Assembly: GCA_001657325.1 (NCBI GenBank)
Contig: LWRO01000016.1
Coordinates: 1-64,000 of the forward strand
Length of the DNA: 64,000 nt
DNA from: Geitlerinema sp. BBD 1991-9
Lineage (GTDB): Bacteria > Cyanobacteriota > Cyanobacteriia > Cyanobacteriales > Geitlerinemataceae
Direction: 5' to 3'
A model generated the notes under the pieces. The model was not told the origin of the DNA. It was given only the letters and a program-made list of their open reading frames with translations, and searched no databases. The translations under genes were made by a program, and so were the position numbers. Below are positions 51,351 through 60,064 of this stretch, piece after piece (the first letter of the stretch is position 1; each line of letters starts with the position of its first letter).

Positions 51351-53687
51351 ATGAACTACGGTTATCAAGTTGGTGGATGTCTCCCGGAAAACGCTCCAAC
51401 TTATGTGGTGCGTCAAGCCGATGCCGATCTGTTTGAAGGAATTATACGGGGCGAGTTTTGCTACGTCTTTAACTCCCGGCAAATGGGAAAATCTTCGTTA
51501 CGGGTGCGGACGATGCAAAAACTCAAAGAGCGGGGGTTTGCTTGCGCTGTCGTCGATCTGCTGCAAGTAGGGAGTTCTTGTATGTCCTGCAAGCAGTGGT
51601 ATGCAGCATTTGCCTATGAGATAGCGCGTCGGTTGAACTTGCTCTCGAAGGTGAATTTGTTCGAGTGGTGGAGCGAACGCTCGAACCTTCATCCCGACGA
51701 GCATTTAACCCTTTTTATCCGAGAGATTTTGCTGAAAGACGTTCGCGGTCAAATCGTTATTTTTGTCGATGAAATCGATAGCGTGTTGAGCTTAGGATTT
51801 AAAGTCGATGAATTTTTCGGATTTATTCGATCGTGCTACGAACTTCGTCAAATTTATCCCGAATACCATCGTTTAACCTGGGTGCTGCTCGGAGTCGCTA
51901 CTCCTGACGAACTCGTCTGCGATCGGGCTAAAGACCCCTTTAACTTCGGTCGTGAAATTCACTTATCGGGATTTCAGCCCCATGAATGTGAGGTGTTAAT
52001 TGAGGGGTTAACGCCTCATGCCGAACATCCCAAACGAGTACTGTATGAAATTTTTCGATGGACAGGCGGTCAACCATTTTTGACGCAAAAGCTCTGTCAA
52101 CTGGTGGCGAGATCGAAAGAAATGATTGGCTCGGGTGAGGAAGCCAAGTTTATCGAACAGCTCGTTCGATCTCAAATTTTAGACAATTGGGAAATGTATG
52201 ACGATCCCCCTCACTTACGTGCAATTCGAGATCGAATCCTCGAAAGTCCCCAATCTCAAAAACTTGTCGAAACCTACTGGCATCTTCTCGAACTTGGTGA
52301 AATTCCGATCGATCGTTCTCCAGAGCAAATGGGATTACGTCTGGCTGGTTTGGTTGTCAAAGCAAATATCGGCCATAAGTTCGCACAGCCAGTATTAAAA
52401 GTTTACAATCGAATTTACTGGGTCGTTTTCAATCGAAAATGGGTCGAAAAACAGGTTAATGTCGAGCAGATTTTAGAGCCGACTTTTCCTCGAGACAATC
52501 GACAAAAGCTTTTCGATCGCGTTTTACAGTGGTCTCTCCGCGCTCGCTCTCCCCAACATTTCATTCGCTGGTTCGATCTGGTATTTATTCAAGGAGATAT
52601 CACAGTCGATCGAGGCGTTGCTAAAATTATTTCGAGTCTCGTCTCGACTGAAACTTGTGAGGATTTTTCTAAAATCCTCAATCGATGTTGTTATATTGTT
52701 ATTAACGCTTGGCAAACTCGTCCACTTTATAAAATACGTATTCCAGATTTTATTTCAATTTTTCGTCAAGTCAAAATTACCATTTCAAACGAATCAGATC
52801 TACCTCATGTTCGACAATTACGAAAATTTATATCTCATTTCACAAATACGGGTGAATACTTGTCGCTTGAATTTTTGTTCGGTCGAAGATTAGATTCCGA
52901 TCTAGATCTCGAACAGCTCGGACGTAATATCGAAGATGAATTAAGTCGATATAACTTTTTGAGTTTTTGCTTCGTGTATGAAAGTCAAGGCTCGATTGAA
53001 AATCGCCGAAACTTCAATGAGATTTTGCGTGAAAGGCAATGGAGATTTGCCAATGAGTTATATCAATATTCCAAGCATCTTGCCGATCGTCAAAATCCTG
53101 AAAATCGCCTAAGATATAAAAATCCAACACTTTTAGAGGATTTAGCACTTGTTAAGGCTTTTCAGGAATTTCAATTAGGAAAAAATAAAGCAAAAGAATT
53201 TTTTGCTTCGTCGCATTCATCCTTTTTTAATGTTTATCTAGACTTCAAAAAATCTTTATTTCAATATTTAATTTCCGATCTCTATATTCATTCAATTGAG
53301 TTTAAAAAGCGTTTTTTAAGTGAATTGGAGGATTATATTTTAAAAATACACCCCGAGGCCGATCGAAAAAAACCCAACAATCTTTTAGTGATGAATACCT
53401 GCCAGACCACCCTCGACTACCTTTTGGCAGATCCAGAAAATGAAAGACATATTTATTTATCTAATTTTTTGGCTAACCTTGGGTCGTTACCCTTGATGGT
53501 GATGTTGGTTAAAACAATTTTGATTTCAACACCCACTAAATCCGATCTGGAATACCGAGTTTTTCGGTTGGTCGAGCGCTATAAAGCCGATCCCTTCGAT
53601 CCCGATCATTGGCTCGTCGAATCTCTCGAGAATCTTAATATTGGCTTTACCGTTGGCTTTACGCCGATTGACTTTCCTGAATTTTGA
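51351..53687 (+). CDS. AAA-like (AAA_35) ATPase with unknown C-terminal domain
   Basis: A 778-residue protein. The N-terminal AAA_35-type ATPase (about 1-340) starts YQVGGCLPENAPTYVVRQAD, with Walker A NSRQMGKSSLR (43-53) and Walker B IVIFVDEIDSVL (133-145). The ensuing FRWTGGQPFLTQKLCQLV is typical of the family. The C-terminal 430 residues are unassigned, helical, without recognisable catalytic motifs, and encoded by distinctly AT-richer DNA (about 52600-53500). AAA_35 ATPases in cyanobacteria are usually fused to effector or sensor domains, so the C-terminus is probably one. It follows the HTH-TIR-AAA gene by 92 nt on the same strand; the AAA domains suggest a duplicated, cooperating pair. 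Confidence 0.75.
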   Translation: MNYGYQVGGCLPENAPTYVVRQADADLFEGIIRGEFCYVFNSRQMGKSSLRVRTMQKLKERGFACAVVDLLQVGSSCMSCKQWYAAFAYEIARRLNLLSKVNLFEWWSERSNLHPDEHLTLFIREILLKDVRGQIVIFVDEIDSVLSLGFKVDEFFGFIRSCYELRQIYPEYHRLTWVLLGVATPDELVCDRAKDPFNFGREIHLSGFQPHECEVLIEGLTPHAEHPKRVLYEIFRWTGGQPFLTQKLCQLVARSKEMIGSGEEAKFIEQLVRSQILDNWEMYDDPPHLRAIRDRILESPQSQKLVETYWHLLELGEIPIDRSPEQMGLRLAGLVVKANIGHKFAQPVLKVYNRIYWVVFNRKWVEKQVNVEQILEPTFPRDNRQKLFDRVLQWSLRARSPQHFIRWFDLVFIQGDITVDRGVAKIISSLVSTETCEDFSKILNRCCYIVINAWQTRPLYKIRIPDFISIFRQVKITISNESDLPHVRQLRKFISHFTNTGEYLSLEFLFGRRLDSDLDLEQLGRNIEDELSRYNFLSFCFVYESQGSIENRRNFNEILRERQWRFANELYQYSKHLADRQNPENRLRYKNPTLLEDLALVKAFQEFQLGKNKAKEFFASSHSSFFNVYLDFKKSLFQYLISDLYIHSIEFKKRFLSELEDYILKIHPEADRKKPNNLLVMNTCQTTLDYLLADPENERHIYLSNFLANLGSLPLMVMLVKTILISTPTKSDLEYRVFRLVERYKADPFDPDHWLVESLENLNIGFTVGFTPIDFPEF

Positions 53688-53746
53688 GGATGGTTACTCT
53701 CTCGATTGCAGAAGAACGTAACCATCGATCGATGCGCGTTCCTTTC

Positions 53747-53863
53747 GATCGAGCGGATACATCTCAATTGCGTAGAATAACCCCTCCGCCTTCGGCACCT
53801 CCCCTTAGCAAGGGGAGGAGGGGAGGGGTTCCAATTGCAAAAGTGAGATGAACCCGATCGAGC
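53747..53863. mobile_element. MITE family 1, copy D, with perfect 8-bp target duplication
   Basis: A 101-bp compact element (53755-53855). Left end GGATACATCTCAATTGCG; the right end reads GGGTTCATCTCACTTTTGC on the other strand. Flanked by GATCGAGC on both sides (53747-53754, 53856-53863). The GATCGAGC flank is a common octamer in this genome, so on its own the duplication is weaker evidence than at copy B. Confidence 0.82.
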
Positions 53864-54015
53864 GCAATCTAGCGAGCGATAAATCAAAATTGACAATTCC
53901 AAAAATTTTTAACTTTCACGAACACTAAACCCCAGAAATGTTAATTTCATTCTCTGGATAAATTTTCGATCGAAATGCCACAATCGTAAATTGTAAGTCG
54001 TCAACCGATCGAGCG

Positions 54016-54933
54016 ATGGAACAACTGTACGAAGGCTACTGCGAACAAACACCCGTCCACCGACTTCACGAACGCTTCGGAACGGCGAACGTTTACGGAC
54101 GAACGTCTCAATCTATTCTCAACCCCGCAACCGGCTACATCACAGCTTACGATTTTACACTCAATCCCTATCGGGGTTGTCAATATGGCTGTAGTTACTG
54201 TTATGCAGCAGCGTTCAGTCCCAACCCGAAAATGCGTCGCGACTGGGGGAATTGGGTCATTGTCAAAGAGAACGCCGCCGAACTCCTCGCCAAAGAACTA
54301 CAGGGATGGTATCGGAAACATCCCGATCGACCCCCCTACATTTACATGAGTACGGTTACCGATCCTTACCAGCCGATCGAGACACAAAAAAAGTTGACAC
54401 AGTCTTTACTCGAAGTAATGATAGAATATTGCCCCATTTTAGTGATTCAGACACGAAGTCCGATGGTAACGCGGGATATTCCCCTATTTCAACGGTTTAA
54501 AAAGCTGCGGGTGAATATGAGTATTCCGACGGGAAGCGAAACCGTTCGCAAAGATTTCGAGCCGCAATCGCCAAGTTTGAAAGCCAGACTCCACGCGATT
54601 CAAACGATTGCTCGCTCGATCGATCCCGAGAAAGGATACGTTCCCAAGTTGTCGGTGACGATTACGCCGACGCTTCCAACAAGAGCTGAAGATATGAATG
54701 GATTCGTCGAACGCTTGCGGGGAATCGATCGAATCGTCTTACAGCGATTTCACGATCCCTCGACTCGCTCGTTGGTCGCAACGACACGAGATGACGCAAT
54801 TGCACTCAAGCAAAAATACCAATGGTGGTACGAAGACGAATGCCAAAGCTATGAAAATTTTAAGGCAACTTTACAACAACGTCTTCCCGAGACAGAAGTT
54901 TTAGAAAATCAGCAGGGATTTGGATATGATTGA
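54016..54933 (+). CDS. SPL-family radical SAM protein
   Basis: A 305-residue radical SAM enzyme of the spore photoproduct lyase-like / Rv2578c-type group. Cluster ligands are Cys55, Cys59 and Cys62 in YRGCQYGCSYCYAA (C-x3-C-x2-C). TVTDPYQPIETQKKLTQSLL and VIQTRSPMVTRD are typical family segments. Substrate unknown; DNA photoproduct repair is suggested by the name but not shown for this subgroup. Its last 8 nt overlap the following methyltransferase-like gene, indicating an operon. Confidence 0.85.
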   Translation: MEQLYEGYCEQTPVHRLHERFGTANVYGRTSQSILNPATGYITAYDFTLNPYRGCQYGCSYCYAAAFSPNPKMRRDWGNWVIVKENAAELLAKELQGWYRKHPDRPPYIYMSTVTDPYQPIETQKKLTQSLLEVMIEYCPILVIQTRSPMVTRDIPLFQRFKKLRVNMSIPTGSETVRKDFEPQSPSLKARLHAIQTIARSIDPEKGYVPKLSVTITPTLPTRAEDMNGFVERLRGIDRIVLQRFHDPSTRSLVATTRDDAIALKQKYQWWYEDECQSYENFKATLQQRLPETEVLENQQGFGYD

Positions 54934-56209
54934 TGCACTCGTGCGGTGGTGGCGTTCCCAACAGTTGCGGCGGACGCTGATAAAGGGAAACCGACGAGAT
55001 GCAGCTAAGCAGTTACAAAGTATTCGTCGATCGAAAACAAATTTATCTTGGTGGGAAGCACTTTTTTTAGAAGTCTTACAACTCCAACAGCAAAATACTG
55101 ACGCCAAGAAACAACTCGCAAAGTTACGACAAAAGCTTCGACAAAGCTACGCTTCTCGAATACAAACTTTTATCCCCAACCCCGAGATAGTTCGATCGAT
55201 TTCGCAAATGTTTTCCCTGCGAGAAGTTGATGATGGAATGATTCAGTGTACGGGAATTGACAATGTCGTTTTCTCTAAATTAGAAAAAGAACTCTCTGAC
55301 TATTTAAAGTCCGAGTTTGAACGATACTCCAAGGATGATTTGGATCGTGAATTACAGATCGCGATTAAAGATTTAAACAAACTACAGAAAGGTATCGATC
55401 CCAATTACGATCTACCTCTTTCTTCTCATGTTTATTTTTTGAAGTATTTTATCGACAATATTTACTGTTTGTATTTAGCTTGGTTTTTGATTTATCAAAA
55501 CGGTCAACTTCCCAACGAGTTGAAAATTCTCGATATTGCAGCAGGCCCAGCTACTTCGATGTTTGGTTTATTGCTATTCTTGCAGCGACTCGATCTCGAA
55601 GACGTGGTCTCGAAAGTTCACGTTTCCTATACTTCGATCGAGCAACAAGATCGATTTCAATATCGAGGCTTACAATTTTGGCGAAAATACGTGCAATCGA
55701 TTTCATTTCCTACCAATATCTTTTTTCAGTTTCACACTCAAAATTTATTCGATTACGAACACTATAGCGATCGAGTTTCCGAAGAGTTTTTCAATTTTAT
55801 CGTCATTTCTCACTGCTTTTTTGCCGATCCCGATCGTCGGGAACGATCGAATCGCATTTACCGTCAAATTTTCCGAAACCACCTCAAGCCGGGTGGATGG
55901 GTCTTACTGGTCGTTCAGTGGACGAAGTTGTATCGATATTACGGGATCGATCGGGATGAAAACCTACAGCGCGAACGAGACGTCGTTCAAAAATTTGTGG
56001 CTGAAGAATTAGGTTTAAAACCACATTGGTATCGTTACCTTACATCGACAGGTCAAAGAAAAAAACTAAAAAACTTTAGAAAGTTTTCAGAAGAAAATTG
56101 TTCACCGCAAAATCAGATCGGTTCTCTAGCTCAAACCTATTTAGGATTGCCTTATCGTCTCAACTACTCGATCGACGACTACGTGATTCTCGCTCAATTT
56201 AAGGATTGA
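54926..56209 (+). CDS. SAM-dependent methyltransferase-like protein
   Basis: A 427-residue protein with an N-terminal coiled-coil/helical part (1-180) and a class I methyltransferase-like core (from about 205). Motif I is ILDIAAGPATSMFGLL, EEFFNFIVISHCFF is a motif IV-like region, and LKPGGWVLLVVQWTK is typical of the fold. Overall it recalls Rsm22-like ribosome-associated methyltransferases but lacks their Cys cluster. The start ATG at 54926 overlaps the radical SAM gene. The pair could form a modification system for one substrate, but this is only positional evidence. Confidence 0.68.
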   Translation: MIDALVRWWRSQQLRRTLIKGNRRDAAKQLQSIRRSKTNLSWWEALFLEVLQLQQQNTDAKKQLAKLRQKLRQSYASRIQTFIPNPEIVRSISQMFSLREVDDGMIQCTGIDNVVFSKLEKELSDYLKSEFERYSKDDLDRELQIAIKDLNKLQKGIDPNYDLPLSSHVYFLKYFIDNIYCLYLAWFLIYQNGQLPNELKILDIAAGPATSMFGLLLFLQRLDLEDVVSKVHVSYTSIEQQDRFQYRGLQFWRKYVQSISFPTNIFFQFHTQNLFDYEHYSDRVSEEFFNFIVISHCFFADPDRRERSNRIYRQIFRNHLKPGGWVLLVVQWTKLYRYYGIDRDENLQRERDVVQKFVAEELGLKPHWYRYLTSTGQRKKLKNFRKFSEENCSPQNQIGSLAQTYLGLPYRLNYSIDDYVILAQFKD

Positions 56210-56365
56210 AGTTAACGATCGATTTGTCCTGATGCCGAATAGAACGAGCGTTCTATAAAATATTGACAATTGGGAAGCAATAGCGTTAACACAGGAATAA
56301 AACTTCTCAATGTTTCAACACATCCACTATCCATTCCTTTCCTCAATACCGAACTCTTCCCATCT

Positions 56366-57847
56366 ATGCCATCCATCATCCGGGGACTTCTCACATCCCT
56401 GACAAGCTTGCTCTACAGGCGCACGGTTATCGTTTTGAGCCTCTTGTTTTTGGTGGGCGCGATCTCCACACTGTGGAATATGCAACGCTTGTCCGACAAT
56501 CTGATCGAAACACAGGCCTTTCAAAACGCCATGCTTTACGCTCAGGCGATTCGAGAGTCTCGAACCCTCTACAGTTCGGAAGCCGTCAGTCGCGCGAGTA
56601 CCGTTGAGGGGATTACGGTTACCCACGACTACATCGCGCAAGACGGGGCGATTCCCCTACCGGCAACGTTCCTCATCGAACTCGGACAGCGCATTCGAGA
56701 TAACAATCCCGGCGTTTCCGTGCGCTTGTTCAGCGCATATCCGTTCCCGTGGCGAAAAGAGACCGGTGGGCCACGGGACGATTTCGAGCGAGAGGCGTTG
56801 AAGTACTTGCAAGAGTATCCTGACGACAAGTTCACGCGCATCGAATCCATCAACAACCGACCATCCTATCGGTATACTCAAGCTGATATCATGCGGCCGA
56901 GTTGCATTACCTGTCACAACAACCATCCTGATAGCCCGAAACACGACTGGCAAGTGGGCGACGTGCGCGGCGTTTTAGAAATCGTACAACCCCTCGACGA
57001 TATTGAAAGGCAAGTTCGTCGGGGCTTGCGAGAAACTTTTACGTTGTTAACAGCGGTGTTTGGTTTGGCGAGTATCGGGTTGGCCTTGGTCGTCGGGCGA
57101 TTGCGGGAAACCTCGCGGGAGTTAGAACGGCGTGTGATCGAGCGTACCGCGCAACTGCAAGAATCTAACGAACAGCTCGCGAGCGAACGAGAAAAGTCCG
57201 AGCGCTTGCTGCTCAACGTGTTACCCGCCTCGATCGCGACTCAGCTCAAGGAATCTCCCAGCACCGTGGCTCAGCAATTTGACGAAGTCACGATTTTATT
57301 CGCCGATATCTGTGGCTTTACGGTCATCTCCTCTCAGATATCGGCGGCTCAGCTCGTCGAGTTACTCAACGAAATCTTTTCGCAGTTCGATCGACTGACG
57401 GAACGATACGGATTAGAGAAAATCAAAACCATCGGCGATGCTTATATGGTCGTCGGAGGCTTACCACTTCCCATGTCGAACCACGTTGACGCGATCGCCG
57501 ATCTCGCGTTAGCCATGCAGCAAGAGGTTATGAAGTTGTCCGAGCGCCGCGACGAAACGCTACAAGTTCGAGTCGGGATTAATACCGGTTCGGTCGTTGC
57601 TGGCGTCATCGGTATTCGTAAATTCATTTACGATCTGTGGGGCGATGCGGTGAACGTAGCCAGTCGCATGGAGTCGTCAGGCGTTCCCGGGAAAATTCAG
57701 GTGACAGAAGCAATCTATCAACGTTTGAAAGACTGTTATACATTCGAGCAGCGCGGAACGATTTCAGTGAAAGGGAAAGGCGAGATGACAACGTATTGGT
57801 TGACCGGAAAACAGACAACCATCGAAACCTCCACGGTCTCACGATGA
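56366..57847 (+). CDS. Membrane adenylate cyclase with Tll0287-like (DUF3365) heme-binding sensor
   Basis: A 493-residue class III nucleotide cyclase. An N-terminal membrane helix (about 15-38; TVIVLSLLFLVGAISTLW) is followed by an extracytoplasmic DUF3365 domain with a c-type heme motif CITCHNNHP, a second helix (about 235-255; LLTAVFGLASIGLALVV), a short coiled coil and the cyclase domain (about 300-480). Metal-binding Asp are in LFADICGFT and KTIGDAYM; the specificity residues Lys (EKIKTIGD) and Asp (YDLWGDAVNVASRME) fit ATP rather than GTP. It should couple periplasmic redox or ligand state to cAMP. The TTG start at 56270 is less likely than the ATG at 56366. Confidence 0.85.
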   Translation: MPSIIRGLLTSLTSLLYRRTVIVLSLLFLVGAISTLWNMQRLSDNLIETQAFQNAMLYAQAIRESRTLYSSEAVSRASTVEGITVTHDYIAQDGAIPLPATFLIELGQRIRDNNPGVSVRLFSAYPFPWRKETGGPRDDFEREALKYLQEYPDDKFTRIESINNRPSYRYTQADIMRPSCITCHNNHPDSPKHDWQVGDVRGVLEIVQPLDDIERQVRRGLRETFTLLTAVFGLASIGLALVVGRLRETSRELERRVIERTAQLQESNEQLASEREKSERLLLNVLPASIATQLKESPSTVAQQFDEVTILFADICGFTVISSQISAAQLVELLNEIFSQFDRLTERYGLEKIKTIGDAYMVVGGLPLPMSNHVDAIADLALAMQQEVMKLSERRDETLQVRVGINTGSVVAGVIGIRKFIYDLWGDAVNVASRMESSGVPGKIQVTEAIYQRLKDCYTFEQRGTISVKGKGEMTTYWLTGKQTTIETSTVSR

Positions 57848-57906
57848 CGCAACATCGTACTGTGGAGGTTTGAAGAGGGTTCGGTTGAAAGCATTCAGTT
57901 TTGCGA

Positions 57907-58092
57907 CTAAGCCAATTTTTGGCGCAGAAGCCACACGCAAAAGGTGAGCATCAGTAACATACCGCTTGAAGGGGTCGCTTCGGGAACCTGTACGGGAACC
58001 CTTGACGGAACGGGGGTAATGACGGGTTGAGTGGCGATCGATTGAGTGGCGGTCGGTTGAGTAACTGGAGTGACTTGAGTTTGGGCTTGCAT
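57907..58092 (-). CDS. Tail-anchored mini-protein, tandem copy 1 (PEP-CTERM-like tail)
   Basis: A 61-residue protein not recognised as any family. The Pro/Thr/Gln-rich N-terminus (MQAQTQVTPVTQPTATQSIA) is followed by VPEATPSSG, a hydrophobic segment (MLLMLTFCVWLL) and the end RQKLA. The order Pro-Glu-x-x-Pro-Ser, hydrophobic helix, Arg resembles a PEP-CTERM sorting tail, but there is no N-terminal signal peptide, and the mature part is only about 35 residues. The ATG at 58092 has AGGAAAG upstream (minus strand). A near copy lies directly upstream on the same strand (58217-58387), sharing LLMLTFCVWLLRQ exactly. Confidence 0.65.
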   Translation of the reverse strand: MQAQTQVTPVTQPTATQSIATQPVITPVPSRVPVQVPEATPSSGMLLMLTFCVWLLRQKLA

Positions 58093-58216
58093 GACGGCTT
58101 TCCTGTAGAGTGTAACGCAACGAAACGGGCAAAGAACGTAGCTCAAAAGAGTGAGCTGAAAATAAGCTAAAATCTGAAAGACTGCGAGATTGAAAGACTG
58201 AAGAGAAGCGTTGAAA

Positions 58217-58387
58217 TTATTGACTGTCGCGGATTTGTTGGCGTAGCAGCCACACGCAGAACGTGAGCATGAGCAAGATCGAACCGGACGGCCCGGCTTC
58301 AGGAATCGATATGGGGAAACTGAACGGAATTGAGGTGGTTGGAGCTTGGGTCGTCGTAAACGTCGTTTGTTGGGGTTGAGGTTGCAT
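58217..58387 (-). CDS. Tail-anchored mini-protein, tandem copy 2 (PEP-CTERM-like tail)
   Basis: A 56-residue paralogue of the previous gene, missed by length filters. N-terminus MQPQPQQTTFTTTQAPTTSI, then IPEAGPSGS, the hydrophobic LLMLTFCVWLL and the end RQQIRDSQ. The ATG at 58387 has AGAGGAAA about 6 nt upstream. The N-terminal halves have diverged, whereas the tails are nearly identical, which implies that the tail is the selected part. Probably one transcript with copy 1. Confidence 0.65.
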   Translation of the reverse strand: MQPQPQQTTFTTTQAPTTSIPFSFPISIPEAGPSGSILLMLTFCVWLLRQQIRDSQ

Positions 58388-58618
58388 GGTCACTTTCCTC
58401 TAAAATGCACCGTAATGGTCGATCGATTCAATTAAGAGAGCTTCAATCGAGTGAGCTAATTTTGGGTCGGTCGTCTTGAAGTTCGCTCAAAGCACCGTTT
58501 CATCGGAGTTTTGAAGTTCTTCTCTCTGTCGGACAAGTCCATTATAGGCTCATTTTTGGCTCTGTCAAGAGTCGAGCTAAAATTTATCCAGAATTGAACT
58601 ATCGGAGACGTGCGAGAC

Positions 58619-60064
58619 ATGGCAGCAACGCTCAAAGCCTCTCTTAAAGGTTTAGAACTCATCGATCGAGCGAGACGACATAAAGGGTGGCTGAAGTCGT
58701 CAGATGATTGGTGTCAAGCGGCCTCCACGTCTCGAGCGACCTTAAAACGGTTTTGGCGAGGATTGCCCGTTCGCGCTCAAACGTTCGTAGCAGTCTGCGA
58801 GGCCGTGGGGACGAACTGGGAGGAAGTCGTCGAAATGCCAGAACTCAATGCCACCCTCGATCGACCGATCGAACCGCCCGTCGTGCCAGACATCGCCGTT
58901 GCCGATTTTTTTGCCTATGACGAAGCTTGGGTCGGACGAGAGGGCCTAGTCAAAGACCTGACACAGCAACTGCATCAGTCTTGTCGGTTGTTGGTCTTAC
59001 TCGGCATCACGGGCATCGGCAAAACAGCCCTAGCCGAACGCTTAGCCGCTGCTTTACACGACGATTGGATGGAGAGAGATTGGAGTCGCCTCGTCCGAGA
59101 AAACCTAGAAAACGAGCGACAAGCCTCAGACTTCGCCAGTGTCGTCAGTCGCTGGTGGCAGAGTTGGAGACAACCCATCGATGACTGTAAAGATCCGGAA
59201 GAGTTATTGCAGCGCACCGTCAACCGTTTTCTCGAACGTCCGTACTTATTGATCGTGGATTCTCTGGAACTGATCCTGACCGGAAACGAAGAAGAAGGTT
59301 GGAGTGACTTTCAAGATCCGTGGTGGGCGAGGTTTTTTGAGGGGATTTTGGCAGCTGAGTCTTGTCAGAGCCGAATTCTGCTGACATCTCAAGACTTCCC
59401 CGGTCAACTACCCTCCCGCTACGCCAACTTCTGGCAGTGTCAGTTCGTCAGTGGATTGAACCGTGAGGAGCAATTGGCGCTGTTTCAAAATACTGGGCTA
59501 AAAGTGAGCCGACAGGAGCAAACGTACCTCGAGCGAATCGGTACCGCTTACGAAGGCCATCCCCTCGCACTTCGCGTCATTGCTGGTGAAATTACGAACG
59601 CTCCCTTCTTAGGAAATGTGGTAGCGTACTGGAAGAAATACGGGCGGGAGATCGAAGAAGTCGAAAACGCGATCGCCGAGGCGAAAACTGGGGCAATGGC
59701 TTCTGCGAACGATCGATGGCAACTGCACCAATGTACGCGAGATTTACGTCGGAAAGTTCGAGACCGACTCGAACGGACGTTTGCCCGTCTCGAGCGGGAA
59801 GCTCATCATGCGTATTTGCTGCTTTGCGAAGCGTCTGTTTATCGCTGTCCCGTTCCCGAAGGGTTTTGGTTGAGTCACCTCGAAGACTGGGATTTCGACG
59901 AGTTCGAACGCCAGCTCGCCCTCGAAACGTTACGAGATCGCTATTTAGTCGAAGAAATCGTCGACGACGATCGCATTTTGCTCCGACAACACAACCTCGT
60001 TCGCAGCGTCGCCCTCAAACACTTACAACAATTCGATCTCGACGATGGAGAACCGTCCCGCTAA
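58619..60064 (+). CDS. NB-ARC-type STAND ATPase with N-terminal HTH-like domain
   Basis: A 481-residue ATPase. The N-terminal 80 residues (ASLKGLELIDRARRHKGWLK, STSRATLKRFWRG) match the HTH-like adapter domain placed before NB-ARC in cyanobacterial proteins. The NB-ARC ATPase (about 95-400) has Walker A GITGIGKTAL (about 128-137), Walker B YLLIVDSLELIL and GHPLALRVIAG (GLPL-like motif). No TPR or WD40 sensor follows in the same protein; instead the next gene (overlap 20 nt) encodes a TPR protein, which suggests the usual single polypeptide has been split. The ATG at 58619 is preferred to a GTG at 58610. Confidence 0.8.
   Translation: MAATLKASLKGLELIDRARRHKGWLKSSDDWCQAASTSRATLKRFWRGLPVRAQTFVAVCEAVGTNWEEVVEMPELNATLDRPIEPPVVPDIAVADFFAYDEAWVGREGLVKDLTQQLHQSCRLLVLLGITGIGKTALAERLAAALHDDWMERDWSRLVRENLENERQASDFASVVSRWWQSWRQPIDDCKDPEELLQRTVNRFLERPYLLIVDSLELILTGNEEEGWSDFQDPWWARFFEGILAAESCQSRILLTSQDFPGQLPSRYANFWQCQFVSGLNREEQLALFQNTGLKVSRQEQTYLERIGTAYEGHPLALRVIAGEITNAPFLGNVVAYWKKYGREIEEVENAIAEAKTGAMASANDRWQLHQCTRDLRRKVRDRLERTFARLEREAHHAYLLLCEASVYRCPVPEGFWLSHLEDWDFDEFERQLALETLRDRYLVEEIVDDDRILLRQHNLVRSVALKHLQQFDLDDGEPSR

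Noticed and set aside
57907-58387. True PEP-CTERM exported proteins
   Set aside because: There is no N-terminal signal peptide and the tail motif deviates; kept as a PEP-CTERM-like tail only.
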